A DNA stretch of 64,000 nt from contig NZ_AP018222.1 of the NCBI RefSeq assembly GCF_002368035.1, positions 2,320,471 to 2,384,470 on the forward strand, read 5' to 3'. The DNA is from Nostoc linckia NIES-25. Its GTDB lineage: Bacteria; Cyanobacteriota; Cyanobacteriia; Cyanobacteriales; Nostocaceae. Position 1 is the stretch's first letter, and each line of letters begins with the position of its first letter. The notes below the pieces were generated by a model. The model was not told the DNA's origin. It did no database searches and worked only from the letters and a program-made list of their open reading frames with translations. A program made the position numbers and the translations under genes. Below, in pieces: positions 1-7,941 of this stretch.

Positions 1-626
1 AAGCCGCCGTTGCCGCCGTTGAAGCCGCCGTTGCTACCGCCGCCACCAAAAGTACCAGTACCGCCGTCGTAGTTGCCATTACCGCCATAGCCGCCATTGT
101 TATCAGTGCTATCGGCAAACAGTCCGCCGCCGCCGTAGCTGCCAGCATTGCCGAACATCCCGCCGCCGCCTTTGCCGCCACCACTGATACCGCCACTGCC
201 GCCTTGTGCTGCGTTATTGCTAAAAGCGACATTGGTTAAGGAAACGTTGCCATCATAGATAAATAAGCCGCCGCCTAGTCCTGCACCGCCGCCGCCTTGT
301 CCACTATCTCCGCCTTTAGCCCGTCCGTTGGTAATGGTTAGGTCAGAAATGCCAACAGTTCCCGACAAAATGAACAAAGGGCGCACATCGCCGTTGTCGT
401 TGATGCCGTTGTTATTAGCATCGCCGCTAATACTGTGGTTGTTGCCCACAATGCTGATGTTGCTGTTCACTAGCGTTTTTACTACCCCAGTGACACGCAC
501 ATCATTATTGAGGGTAATGGTGTCATCCCCTGCTAGTTGGTTCGCTTGGAGGATTGCATAACTGAAGGTGCCTGCGGTTAAGCCAGTGCCGTCATCGGTG
601 GCTTGGTTGACGATGAAATTTGCCAT
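1..626 (-). CDS. Glycine-rich beta-helix surface protein, 3' part beyond window
   Basis: Partial gene: ATG at 624-626 (minus), with the frame open to the window edge, about 208 codons visible. The first ~110 residues are nearly identical to those of the 1024-3744 gene (both start MANFIV, then a CSLREA-like N-terminus with SYAILQANQ and repeated beta-helix strands). A poly-Gly/Asn stretch follows. By analogy with the complete paralogue it should continue into cadherin-like and RTX repeats, but that part is not in the window. No classical signal peptide is visible, so type I secretion is a reasonable inference. The two genes are a tandem duplication separated by a 21-bp repeat array. Confidence 0.75.
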   Translation of the reverse strand, partial: MANFIVNQATDDGTGLTAGTFSYAILQANQLAGDDTITLNNDVRVTGVVKTLVNSNISIVGNNHSISGDANNNGINDNGDVRPLFILSGTVGISDLTITNGRAKGGDSGQGGGGAGLGGGLFIYDGNVSLTNVAFSNNAAQGGSGGISGGGKGGGGMFGNAGSYGGGGLFADSTDNNGGYGGNGNYDGGTGTFGGGGSNGGFNGGNGG

Positions 627-1023
627 TTGATTTTTTCCTTTGTTTTAAGTCGTAGATAAGCAGTTATTTATAAGGCGCGTTATGTTTCTGGCTAATGCAC
701 TGTGATAAATAAGATCAAAATGGTGTTGTATTTTCATAACGCACCTTACAAATTCAGATGTTTAAAGGGTTTGTAGTAAGCACTTTAGTGCTTAGAAAAT
801 AATGACTAAAGTCCTTGCTACAAACTTGCTTGTTGCAGGTCGATGCATCAAAGTTGTAAATAAATGCATTAAAGGTGCGAGTTGATGCAATTAAGTTACA
901 AGTCGATGCACTAAAGTTGCAGGTCAATGTAACAAAGGTGCAAGCCAATACATCTAAGTTGCAGGTCGATGCACTAAAGTTGCAGATTCATACAACTTAG
1001 AGGCATTGCATGAATAGGGATGA
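627..1023. other. Intergenic region with palindromic fragments and 21-bp array
   Basis: Gap between the stop of the 1024-3744 gene and the start of the window-edge gene. It holds an A/T-rich leader, a fragment related to the 'gcgttatg ... cataacgc' intergenic repeats (about 676-745), and the 21-bp array at 833-1000. No convincing coding sequence: the short minus-strand frame here is the array read through. Confidence 0.6.
833..1000. repeat. 21-bp tandem array A, 8 units
   Basis: Eight consecutive 21-bp units with consensus close to TTGCAGGTCGATGCACTAAA plus G. Units diverge at several positions but spacing is exact. The sequence is related to array B (7674-7840). There are no spacers, so it is not CRISPR. 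Period 21 keeps reading frames open, which gives spurious heptapeptide ORFs. Confidence 0.9.
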
Positions 1024-3744
1024 TTAAAGCGTGACAAAATCAGCAGTAGTCAGCGTTGTAGTATTAATACCAGTCAGCGTTGCCAAAATTTCATTAGTGG
1101 AAGTCACTTTGATATTGCTACCAGAGAAACTTAATTGCCCAAAGCTCAAGCCATTATACAGCCCGATCAAATCATTACTCTTCTTGAAATCAGTAATAGT
1201 ATCAGTGCCATCGCCAGCAGCAAAAGCAAATGTATCGTTACCGTTGCCACCTGTGAGGATATCACTGCCAAAACCACCATAAAGGACATCGTTGCCATTA
1301 CCACCGGAGAGGATATCGTTACCAGTGCCGCCATTAATGAAGCCATCTCCATACAAGATATCGTTACCATTGCCGCCGTTGATGATATCGTTACCAGTGC
1401 CGCCAGTGATGGTATCGTTACCAGTGCCGCCGTCGATGGAGTCGTTACCCGCGCCGCCGCTGATGGAGTCGTTACCATTACCACCGTTGATGGTGTCATT
1501 ACCCGCACCGCCGTTGATGGAGTCGTTACCATTACCGCCGACAATGTTGCCACCGACAGCCACAGTAACGGTAGCAGTACCCGTGAGGCTACCATCAGTG
1601 ACAGTGTAATTAAAGCTGGCATTACCACTGAATCCAGTAATTGGGGTAAAGAGAACGAAATCATCTGCGGTGTTGCTGGCTGTGCCATTGTTATTAAGGA
1701 TGGCATCACCGTTGGCAACACCGCTAACAGCAGTGATGCTAAGTCCGGTGCTATCGACATCGGTATCGTTAGCCAGTAAAGTACTGACTGGAATGCTGAC
1801 GGCAGTATTAAAGGCAGTGGCAGCACTGTCGTTCACACCAACAGGGGCGCCGACTAAACCGACCGGGACAAATCGAATGAAGTCCAAGCGGGCGGCTTCG
1901 GACTGATTCTCAATGCCGGTAATCGTAAAACTATTGCCATTGCTGACGGTTAGATTGCTGCCTAAGATCCGTTCTACCTTCGTGTTCTGACTAGGAAGAT
2001 TACCGTTAAAATCTTGGTTGAGCAGGATAGAGCCAACGGCATTGCCCTCTTGGGTCAGGTTAAATGTAGATTGACCATCGTTCTCATCGAAAGTGCCGAT
2101 AATCAAGTTATACAGACCAGAGGGGCCGTTAAAGGTGAAGGTAGCAGTACCGACTTCGGTATTACTGCCGCCAACCAGACTAAGCATCGAGCCACCTTCA
2201 GCGATCGCATTATTTTCAATACGATAACCTGTAACATTGGTAAGGCTTTCAGCGCTAATCGTGATTGGAACATCTGTCACACCCGCGATGTTAACGGTGA
2301 CAGTGGCTGTATCAGTGCCACCTTTGCCGTCAGAAATTGTGTAGGTAAAGCTATCAGTAGCTGTCTGCCCATTATTAAGAGATTCAAATTTACCGTTGGG
2401 GTTGTAGACAAAACTGCCACTGCTGTTGAGAGTGAGCAAAGCACCAGAAGCTAGGGTAATCTGGTTGCCGACACTTGCAGCATTGCCATTTACCTGTGTC
2501 ACCGTTAAAGTATCGTTGTTCGGGTCACTGTCGGCTGTGGTAGGATTGGCAATTAGCACATTACCGTTAAAAATTGTATCTTCATTTGTGCTGAGGGCAT
2601 CATTAACTGCGATCGGTGGACTGTTGGTTGCAGTGACGTTAATCGTGCCGTAAACATTATCGTTATTGGTGGGTGTTCCTGCATCGTTTGCCGCACTGTT
2701 GCCACTGAAGGTAAGATTACCTACAGAATTGACGGTAGGCAGAACGATAGGCATTCCTTGGTTGTTGCCGTTGGCGTTGGTAGTGGACTGCATGATGAAG
2801 ATTGCCCCACCCAAGCCTTGACCGGAGTTAGCCCCCGTGCCGCCTGTAGCCGTGTTGTTGGTAAAGCTAGTGTTGTTGAGGGTTAAAGAGCCACTGCGGA
2901 CGAAGATGCCACCCCCCAGTCCAGCACCGCCGCCGCCGTTGTAATCAGTACCGCCACCGCTGCCGCCGAAGTTGCCGCCGCTGCCGCCTCTGCCGGGGCC
3001 GTAGCCGTAGTCGCCGGCGCCGCCGCCGCCGCCGCCGTAGCCGCCGACGTAGCCGCCACTGATGCTGTCGCCACCGCCGCCGCCGAAGCCGCCAGCTCCG
3101 GCGGTGCCGCCGCCGCCGCCGAAACCGCCAGACCTGCTGGCGTTGACGAAGGGGTTACCGTTGCCGCCACCGCCGAAGCCACCATTGCTGCTACCACCAT
3201 AATTGCCGTTGCCTCCATAACCACCATTGTCGCCAGTGCTATCGGCAAACAGTCCGCCGCCGCCGTAGCTTTTAGCATTGCCAAATATCCCACCGCCGCC
3301 GCGGAGGCCGCTACCGCCACTACCGCCTTGGGCTGCATTATTACTAAAGGCAACATTGGTTAAAGAGACATTGCCATCAGCGATAAATAAGCCGCCCCCT
3401 AGTCCGGCACCGCCACCGCCACCATCTCCCCCTTTAGCCCGTCCGTTGCTGATAGTCAGGTCAGAAATGCCAACAGTTCCCGACAAAATGAACAAGGGGC
3501 GCACATCGCCGTTGTCGTTGATGCCGTTGTTATTAGCATCGCCGCTAATACTGTGGTTGTTGCCCACAATGCTGATGTTGCTGTTCACCAGGGTTTTTAC
3601 TACCCCAGTGACACGCACATTATTATTGAGGGTAATGGTGTCATCCCCTGCTAGTTGATTGGCTTGGAGAATTGCATAACTGAGGGTGCCGGCGGTTAAG
3701 CCAGTTCCGTTATCGGTAGTTTGGTTGACGATGAAATTTGCCAT
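1024..3744 (-). CDS. Secreted beta-helix / cadherin-like / RTX calcium-binding protein
   Basis: A 906-residue modular protein. Residues 1-~110: CSLREA-like start and beta-helix. ~110-290: extreme Gly-rich block (GGGG runs; GCC triplet repeats in the DNA at 2920-3130). ~375-485: cadherin/VCBS-like domain (AVNDALSTNEDT start). ~490-620: a beta-sandwich-like segment resembling carbohydrate-binding or DUF4114-type modules. ~625-725: second Ig/cadherin-like domain. ~728-840: RTX nonapeptides (GGxGND). The C-terminal tail (DTITDFKKSNDLIGL) is typical of type I-secreted RTX proteins. Probably a calcium-stabilised cell-surface or extracellular protein; its ligand cannot be told. It is a tandem paralogue of the gene at 1-626. 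Confidence 0.85.
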   Translation of the reverse strand: MANFIVNQTTDNGTGLTAGTLSYAILQANQLAGDDTITLNNNVRVTGVVKTLVNSNISIVGNNHSISGDANNNGINDNGDVRPLFILSGTVGISDLTISNGRAKGGDGGGGGAGLGGGLFIADGNVSLTNVAFSNNAAQGGSGGSGLRGGGGIFGNAKSYGGGGLFADSTGDNGGYGGNGNYGGSSNGGFGGGGNGNPFVNASRSGGFGGGGGTAGAGGFGGGGGDSISGGYVGGYGGGGGGAGDYGYGPGRGGSGGNFGGSGGGTDYNGGGGAGLGGGIFVRSGSLTLNNTSFTNNTATGGTGANSGQGLGGAIFIMQSTTNANGNNQGMPIVLPTVNSVGNLTFSGNSAANDAGTPTNNDNVYGTINVTATNSPPIAVNDALSTNEDTIFNGNVLIANPTTADSDPNNDTLTVTQVNGNAASVGNQITLASGALLTLNSSGSFVYNPNGKFESLNNGQTATDSFTYTISDGKGGTDTATVTVNIAGVTDVPITISAESLTNVTGYRIENNAIAEGGSMLSLVGGSNTEVGTATFTFNGPSGLYNLIIGTFDENDGQSTFNLTQEGNAVGSILLNQDFNGNLPSQNTKVERILGSNLTVSNGNSFTITGIENQSEAARLDFIRFVPVGLVGAPVGVNDSAATAFNTAVSIPVSTLLANDTDVDSTGLSITAVSGVANGDAILNNNGTASNTADDFVLFTPITGFSGNASFNYTVTDGSLTGTATVTVAVGGNIVGGNGNDSINGGAGNDTINGGNGNDSISGGAGNDSIDGGTGNDTITGGTGNDIINGGNGNDILYGDGFINGGTGNDILSGGNGNDVLYGGFGSDILTGGNGNDTFAFAAGDGTDTITDFKKSNDLIGLYNGLSFGQLSFSGSNIKVTSTNEILATLTGINTTTLTTADFVTL

Positions 3745-3844
3745 TTGATTTTTTTCTTTTGGTGTTAGGTAAATGAGAAGAAAATGGTAAGTTGGGTTGA
3801 CGCAACCAAACCCAACATCTGCAAGTCTTTGTTGGGCTGCGAGA

Positions 3845-3876
3845 TCCCCGACTTCTTAAAGAAGTCGGGGATCTGA
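3845..3876. repeat. Palindromic intergenic repeat (GATCCCCGACTTCTT type)
   Basis: A near-perfect inverted repeat with arms GATCCCCGACTTCTT and AAGAAGTCGGGGATC. The same palindrome recurs at 27570-27600. It could act as a transcript-end hairpin for the sulfotransferase gene (minus), but without a clear T-run it is better called a dispersed repeat. Confidence 0.75.
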
Positions 3877-3915
3877 CCTTTCGCGATGAACTACTACAGT
3901 AAAAAGGGAAAATTC

Positions 3916-4764
3916 TCAGCTTGATGAATTCGCTGCTGGTATTGGCTGGGCGACAATCACATTCGCTCGACTATTGCTGGGATTGTGCCAAAAAGACAAC
4001 CCATCATATTGAGTAAATAAATCCGGTGGTAAAATTGTTGATCGCGGTTTAAACTCAACTTTGGCACGCACTCGATGTAAGCCTTTGGTATTCAGCCGCG
4101 AATCAAATTCCTCAGCTTCATATTCCACACGATCGAAATCATGCTCAAAGGGTTCTTCTTGTATGAATTGATAAATTAGTGATAAGGTTTTATCTGGTGC
4201 TTGGGTTAATAAGTCATAGTCCACCAACAGTAAACAAGCACTGTGTTCGCTATAAAATGCTTCTTTGAGAGCGTTATAAGCAAACCCGACTAACCTTCCC
4301 CCACCACTTAAAGCTTCCGTGCGGGTGTAAACTGTGGAACGTTCGCCAGAATTGTTAAACATCCGCGACACATCAAAGGCGTTTTTTCTAATCAGCCGTT
4401 CGATGCTATCCATAATCCAAGCCACATTCCGCACGCAGCAAATCACCTTGGAGCCAGGAAATAACTCCTGAATTAACGACAATTTGCTACACCACAAGCG
4501 GTTAGTGTCGAAGATGACTTCTTTATCGGCTTGCGGCTGGTAGAATGTGGAAAATATCGTTAAGGTTAACGCCCGTTTTTGCTCAGGGGTGATAAAGACA
4601 GAATATTCGTTGTCTTCGCTCATCGCTTCGAGCATTCGGTTTACCAAACTACCGACGGGGCTGGTCATACTGGCATGAAATCGCGGATTTTGCCGGAGTA
4701 AGGCTCCGAGTAAGGTGGAACCGGAACGAGGTAAGCCGGAGATAAAGTGGATTTTGGCAGTCAT
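3916..4764 (-). CDS. Sulfotransferase family protein
   Basis: 282 residues. The N-terminal P-loop-like PAPS-binding motif GLPRSGSTLLGALLRQNP (residues 10-27) defines the sulfotransferase fold, and a 3'-phosphate-binding region follows (VICCVRN, residues ~104-110). Family members move sulfate from PAPS to sugars, lipids or peptides; the acceptor is not deducible. Start is the ATG at 4764, the first Met before the P-loop. A copy of the hairpin leader (5041-5070) lies upstream, separated from the gene by a palindromic insertion. No partner sulfation genes are in the window. Confidence 0.85.
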   Translation of the reverse strand: MTAKIHFISGLPRSGSTLLGALLRQNPRFHASMTSPVGSLVNRMLEAMSEDNEYSVFITPEQKRALTLTIFSTFYQPQADKEVIFDTNRLWCSKLSLIQELFPGSKVICCVRNVAWIMDSIERLIRKNAFDVSRMFNNSGERSTVYTRTEALSGGGRLVGFAYNALKEAFYSEHSACLLLVDYDLLTQAPDKTLSLIYQFIQEEPFEHDFDRVEYEAEEFDSRLNTKGLHRVRAKVEFKPRSTILPPDLFTQYDGLSFWHNPSNSRANVIVAQPIPAANSSS

Positions 4765-4929
4765 TACGGTTAATTAGTTTTAATTTATTGCCTTGATATA
4801 AAAGCTTTTGCACCTGTGTGTTTTCCTTGCACAGGCTAGGCAGTTGTGACAATTTTGCTCTGGTGAAGTGGATTATAGAGCGATGTCTTAATACCATTTC
4901 ACGAAAATTTTGATACATTTGGATTTTCC

Positions 4930-4957
4930 GTAGGGGCGCACAGCTGTGCGCCCCTAC
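4930..4957. repeat. 28-bp palindrome (GTAGGGGCGCACAG type)
   Basis: Perfect palindrome whose halves are GTAGGGGCGCACAG and CTGTGCGCCCCTAC. An identical copy lies at 7060-7087 and a variant at 6068-6097. Two further variants are split by the MITE-1 element (25570-25801, 46192-46424). Confidence 0.95.
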
Positions 4958-5040
4958 CAAGGTATTTGTATCAAGTTGAAAGTGAAACAGTATTACGACA
5001 AGCCGAAGCAGCGCCTCTACGCCCCAACGATCGCATAGAA

Positions 5041-5070
5041 CAAAGATCCAAGTTTTGACTTGGATCTTTG
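5041..5070. promoter_or_regulatory. Leader hairpin copy C
   Basis: Perfect 12-bp stem CAAAGATCCAAG/CTTGGATCTTTG with a TTTTGA loop. The same hairpin sits in the leaders of the next two minus-strand genes (5926-5955, 6828-6857). No T-run follows on either strand, so a simple terminator is unlikely. Function unknown. Confidence 0.6.
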
Positions 5071-5181
5071 TCTTATATAATTGATACTTATATTTGTTGC
5101 CAGCGTTAAACTTTTGCTCTGGCAAAATCGATGATGTAGCGATCGCCTTTTACGCTTAACCTAGCGGTTGGTAGTCAACTA

Positions 5182-5748
5182 CTACGGTTTTAGTACATTA
5201 TCAGCAAACTGTCCTTTCACATTACCTGCGGGAGCATACTGACAAACTACATAGACGCCATCGTACTTAGTACCCTCAATTGTTGCAGGGCCAGGTGCAG
5301 CACCGCAGCCTACTTTGGTACTGCCTTTCCAGACTACTTGAGTAAAATGTCCGGTTGAGCCAGAAAATACAGGGTTGTTGTAGTCGTAGTCTTTAATTTC
5401 ACTGTACCACTCCTCAACTGCTGTGCTACCTAAGCTTGCTGAGTCTCCACCCCAGTATATGTTCTCTCCGACATTGTTGCGATTGGTACTGTGTTCTAAG
5501 TCACCTTTAGCTGCTATGGTTTGTGCCCAAGCTTGGGCGCTGTCGTTGAGAGTATTATCGATGGTGACGTTAGGACTTTTATGCTTGGCTCGATAAGTGT
5601 TGTGTGCAGATACAGCATCGCTACGTAACTTGGCTAAGTCAATAGATGTCTGTCCTAAAACAAGGTGATTAGCGATTGTTGCTCCAGTGAATGCAATAGC
5701 TAAAGTTGTAGCTGTTGTTAAGGTTAGAGTCGAGAAGAATTTATTCAT
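5182..5748 (-). CDS. CAP-domain (SCP/PR-1-like) secreted protein
   Basis: 188 residues from the ATG at 5748. An upstream in-frame Met at 5826 would add 26 residues encoded by repeat-derived DNA. The chosen start gives a clean signal peptide (MNKFFSTLTL... with a hydrophobic core, cleavage near residue 33). The CAP fold is shown by the signature GHFTQVVWKGSTKVGCG, the second signature YVVCQYAPAGN, and the conserved His/Glu region (VSAHNTYRAKH, VEEWYSEI). Exported. CAP proteins have varied roles (sterol or lipid binding, protease-like, unknown in bacteria), so no specific role is assigned. A hairpin leader copy lies upstream. Confidence 0.9.
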   Translation of the reverse strand: MNKFFSTLTLTTATTLAIAFTGATIANHLVLGQTSIDLAKLRSDAVSAHNTYRAKHKSPNVTIDNTLNDSAQAWAQTIAAKGDLEHSTNRNNVGENIYWGGDSASLGSTAVEEWYSEIKDYDYNNPVFSGSTGHFTQVVWKGSTKVGCGAAPGPATIEGTKYDGVYVVCQYAPAGNVKGQFADNVLKP

Positions 5749-5925
5749 GGTTTTCTCTCTAGTTAAGTTAACTTTCCAAGTCAATGCAACTAAAGTGCAA
5801 CTGGCGAAAAAAGGCACAAGATTCATCGCTTCATCAGTTGAGCGATCGTTTTTTAGTTAGGTAATTACCTAAATTTGCTGTAGCGAAATGGATTATATAG
5901 CGATCGCCTCAACGACCGCATCGTA

Positions 5926-5955
5926 CAAAGATCCAAGTTTTGACTAGGATCTTTG
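5926..5955. promoter_or_regulatory. Leader hairpin copy A
   Basis: Stem CAAAGATCC/GGATCTTTG with an internal A/A mismatch and an AG/CT extension. It lies in a ~120-bp block (5855-5975) that is highly similar to 6755-6880, so the whole leader, not only the hairpin, is duplicated upstream of the CAP gene. Confidence 0.6.
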
Positions 5956-6067
5956 TCTTATATAACTGATACTTATATGAAACGTGAGAGTGGCGTAGGC
6001 GTAAGCCTTGTCGTAGACATCGCTTGAGTGTTTTTTAAGCGACTACCAAAGAAAAAAATATTCCTTT

Positions 6068-6097
6068 GTAGAGGCTTTACAGCTGTAAAGCCCCTAC
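6068..6097. repeat. 30-bp palindrome (GTAGAGGCTTTACAG type)
   Basis: Near-perfect palindrome with arms GTAGAGGCTTTACAG and CTGTAAAGCCCCTAC; one mismatch. It is the same family as 4930-4957 and matches the target disrupted by MITE-1 at 46.2 kb. Confidence 0.9.
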
Positions 6098-6210
6098 ACC
6101 GTATTGCATCCAAACGAGAATGCTATATCTAAATGGCTCAATACTGTTTTGGCAAAGGAAATAATTTATCCCTGAACTTTCTACTTTCTCTGCCTTTCTT
6201 CATTCAACAA

Positions 6211-6750
6211 TTAATTAGGTTTGATTCGTTGCCCTGAGAAATTGAATGTTCCTACAGGCGAGACATTATTTAACAACGGATTAGCATTGAGGTTGAAAAG
6301 GCGCAGTGTGATAGTCCCTTGTACTGTCTGCGTTTGGGGATTAAAGGTGGCTTGGTAGTCGGCGCGGCCAATGCTACCGGCTCCTGCACTTCCAGGAAAA
6401 GCAAAGGTAATAGACCTAGCACTCACCTTAGTTTTGCCATTACACTTCCAAGCGCCTTGTCCACTAGTAAAGGGATTGAAGACGTTGGTTACACCACCTT
6501 GATTGGAGTCAGTGACAAAAAAGTTACCATCTGCGGTCAGTGTAATAACTCCACGAGAGGAGACGCTGTTATTTGCGTTGAAGATTGTTGTTAGATAAGA
6601 ACCAGTGACGTTAAGGCGGCAAGGTGATGTATTTGCTAGAGTTTCGGGTACGGTGAAGTCGTTACTCCTAGCAACGTTAGGGCTTGCAAGTAAGGTACTT
6701 GCTAAAACTGAACTAAACAATAAAGTATTGCCAAACCATATTTTATTCAT
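6211..6750 (-). CDS. Exported protein of unknown function
   Basis: 179 residues with a clear signal peptide (hydrophobic LLFSSVLASTLLAS, cleavage near residue 28). The mature part is Ser/Thr/Asn-rich, looks all-beta, and has two cysteines (CRLNV near residue 43, WKCNG near 102) that could form a disulfide. I do not recognise a family. The leader hairpin block (6755-6880) starts immediately upstream of the ATG, and the same block precedes the CAP gene, hinting at shared regulation or a segmental duplication. Confidence 0.7.
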   Translation of the reverse strand: MNKIWFGNTLLFSSVLASTLLASPNVARSNDFTVPETLANTSPCRLNVTGSYLTTIFNANNSVSSRGVITLTADGNFFVTDSNQGGVTNVFNPFTSGQGAWKCNGKTKVSARSITFAFPGSAGAGSIGRADYQATFNPQTQTVQGTITLRLFNLNANPLLNNVSPVGTFNFSGQRIKPN

Positions 6751-6827
6751 TGTCAGGTTAGGTAATTACGTAAATTTTGCTGTGGCGAAATGGATTATAT
6801 AGCGATCGCCTCAATCACCGCATCGAA

Positions 6828-6857
6828 CAAAGATCCAAGTTTTGACTAGGATCTTTG
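6828..6857. promoter_or_regulatory. Leader hairpin copy B
   Basis: Same hairpin as at 5926-5955. Its near edge is 77 bp upstream of the ATG at 6750. The block is followed (minus direction) by a HIP1 site and by TTACGTAATTACCTAACC just before the start codon. Confidence 0.6.
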
Positions 6858-7059
6858 TCCTATATAACTGTTACTTATAGTTATTGGCAGTGTTAAAATT
6901 TTGCTGACGGATGACAAATGATATAGAGTTTTGCAGGGTTCTTATCTATGCAAGAAAGCGATCGCAGAAGTAATATCAAATGCGATCGCTCACTTAAAAT
7001 GCGTTAATTTTACCTAGAGACTTCCAAAAAATAAATTATCCCAAATTATTTGTACGTTT

Positions 7060-7087
7060 GTAGGGGCGCACAGCTGTGCGCCCCTAC
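7060..7087. repeat. 28-bp palindrome, identical to 4930-4957
   Basis: Exact second copy of the palindrome. It lies just downstream of the stop of the minus-strand gene 7123-7491 and could serve as a transcript-end hairpin. Confidence 0.95.
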
Positions 7088-7122
7088 AATGGGATGTTTT
7101 ATTAAACTGGAAGTCCCTTAGC

Positions 7123-7491
7123 TCATGATGTAACTGACTTTTTGCGGTTAGAACGCTTGTAGTCCGATTTTTTCTTCAATCCTACTGCTTGAGCTTGATC
7201 GCTATCTAATCCATATTGTCCGCGCACAACTTCTTTCATTGCTAATACCGCATTGTGAAATTCCCATTCTGCTAATCGTGCAGCATCAGCCGCAGCACGG
7301 TATAAAGCTTGTTTTTCAGTTTCGGCTTGTTGCTGGGCTAACATAGCTTGATAAGCTTGCTGTAATTTAGCACCAGAGGCATCAGTACGGTTAGTTTCAT
7401 AGGTACTGACGGTTTGTAAACCGTACCATGAACTTACATCTTCACTAATTAATTGAGGGCGCAAACGGCGTGTTGTATTTTGAGTAGCCAT
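7123..7491 (-). CDS. Small helical protein of unknown function
   Basis: 122 residues, ATG at 7491. The middle is predicted long helix rich in Ala/Gln/Glu (LQQAYQAMLAQQQAETEKQA) and the C-terminus is very basic (KKKSDYKRSNRKK). No signal peptide or membrane segment. Composition and codon use look like a real cyanobacterial gene. I do not recognise the family. The basic tail could bind nucleic acid, but that is a guess. Confidence 0.6.
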   Translation of the reverse strand: MATQNTTRRLRPQLISEDVSSWYGLQTVSTYETNRTDASGAKLQQAYQAMLAQQQAETEKQALYRAAADAARLAEWEFHNAVLAMKEVVRGQYGLDSDQAQAVGLKKKSDYKRSNRKKSVTS

Positions 7492-7576
7492 ATTAGCATA
7501 CTGTTATCAGTTATGTATTTAATGTACCCATTGGCACTCTAAAGCTATCAGTAAGGTAAAAGATTTACAGCAGAAT

Positions 7577-7605
7577 GTAGAGACGTAGCATTGCTACGTC
7601 TCTAC
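7577..7605. repeat. Palindrome GTAGAGACGTAGCA type
   Basis: Arms GTAGAGACGTAGCA and TGCTACGTCTCTAC. A copy with one central change lies at 10560-10588 and a relative at 17591-17613. Confidence 0.9.
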
Positions 7606-7673
7606 AGGGTTTTCGGTTAACGCAGAATTAATTTCTGGAGATGTCTAATGAAAGCTGCTGTAATACAACAAAG

Positions 7674-7840
7674 GTGCAAGTCGATGCAACAAAGGTGCAA
7701 CCCGATGCAACAAAGGTGCAACCCGATGCAACAAAGGTGCAAGTCGATGCAACAAAGGTGCAAGTCGATGCAATAAAGGTGCAAGTCGATGCAACAAAGG
7801 TGCAAGTCGATGCAACAAAGGTGCAACCCGATGCATTTAG
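7674..7840. repeat. 21-bp tandem array B, 8 units
   Basis: Seven nearly identical 21-bp units plus a final variant of 20 bp. The unit is GTGCAAGTCGATGCAACAAA plus G; units 2, 3 and 8 carry CCC in place of GTC. Related to array A. In one frame it would encode a KVQVDAT/KVQPDAT heptapeptide repeat; other frames are open too, so coding is doubtful. Confidence 0.95.
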
Positions 7841-7941
7841 CTAATTTAAGAATAGAGAATCTATATAGAAAAAGCGAAACGTTTCTATTTAAGTGATATT
7901 ACTTATTTTGTACTAGATATAAATCTTTAACAAAACAAGTA

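Larger units (their letters stand above)
4765..5181. other. Intergenic region: interrupted leader repeat copy and palindrome
   Basis: Between the CAP gene stop and the sulfotransferase start. It contains leader-repeat copy C in two pieces (about 4851-4890 and 5020-5100), split by ~130 bp that carries the palindrome at 4930-4957. No gene seen. Confidence 0.6.
5749..6210. other. Intergenic region: leader repeat copy A, lone 21-bp unit, palindrome
   Basis: Holds a single degenerate 21-bp-array-like unit at about 5775-5802 (aagtcaatgcaactaaagtg), leader repeat copy A (about 5855-5975, hairpin 5926-5955) and the palindrome variant at 6068-6097. No gene seen. Confidence 0.6.
6751..7122. other. Intergenic region: leader repeat copy B and palindrome
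   Basis: Leader repeat copy B (6755-6880), then A/T-rich sequence with two GCGATCGC sites, then the 28-bp palindrome at 7060-7087. No gene seen. Confidence 0.6.
7492..7941. other. Intergenic region: palindrome and 21-bp array upstream of kinase gene
   Basis: Divergent gap between the small unknown gene and the sensor kinase. It holds the palindrome at 7577-7605 and array B (7674-7840), which ends about 100 bp before the kinase ATG. ORFs across the array are repeat read-through. Confidence 0.6.

Noticed and set aside
833..1000. CRISPR-like array
   Set aside because: Contiguous 21-bp units without spacers; no cas genes in the window.
2883..3356. Long antisense ORF in the Gly-rich surface protein gene
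   Set aside because: Shadow of GCC repeats (Ala-rich in every frame).
5926..5955. Leader hairpin as an ordinary intrinsic terminator
   Set aside because: No T-run follows on either strand and all three copies lie 5' of genes.
7641..7844. Open frames on both strands across the 21-bp array (KVQVDAT and LHLCCID heptads)
   Set aside because: Frames are open because the 21-bp unit has no stop in them. No ribosome site or non-repeat coding flank.
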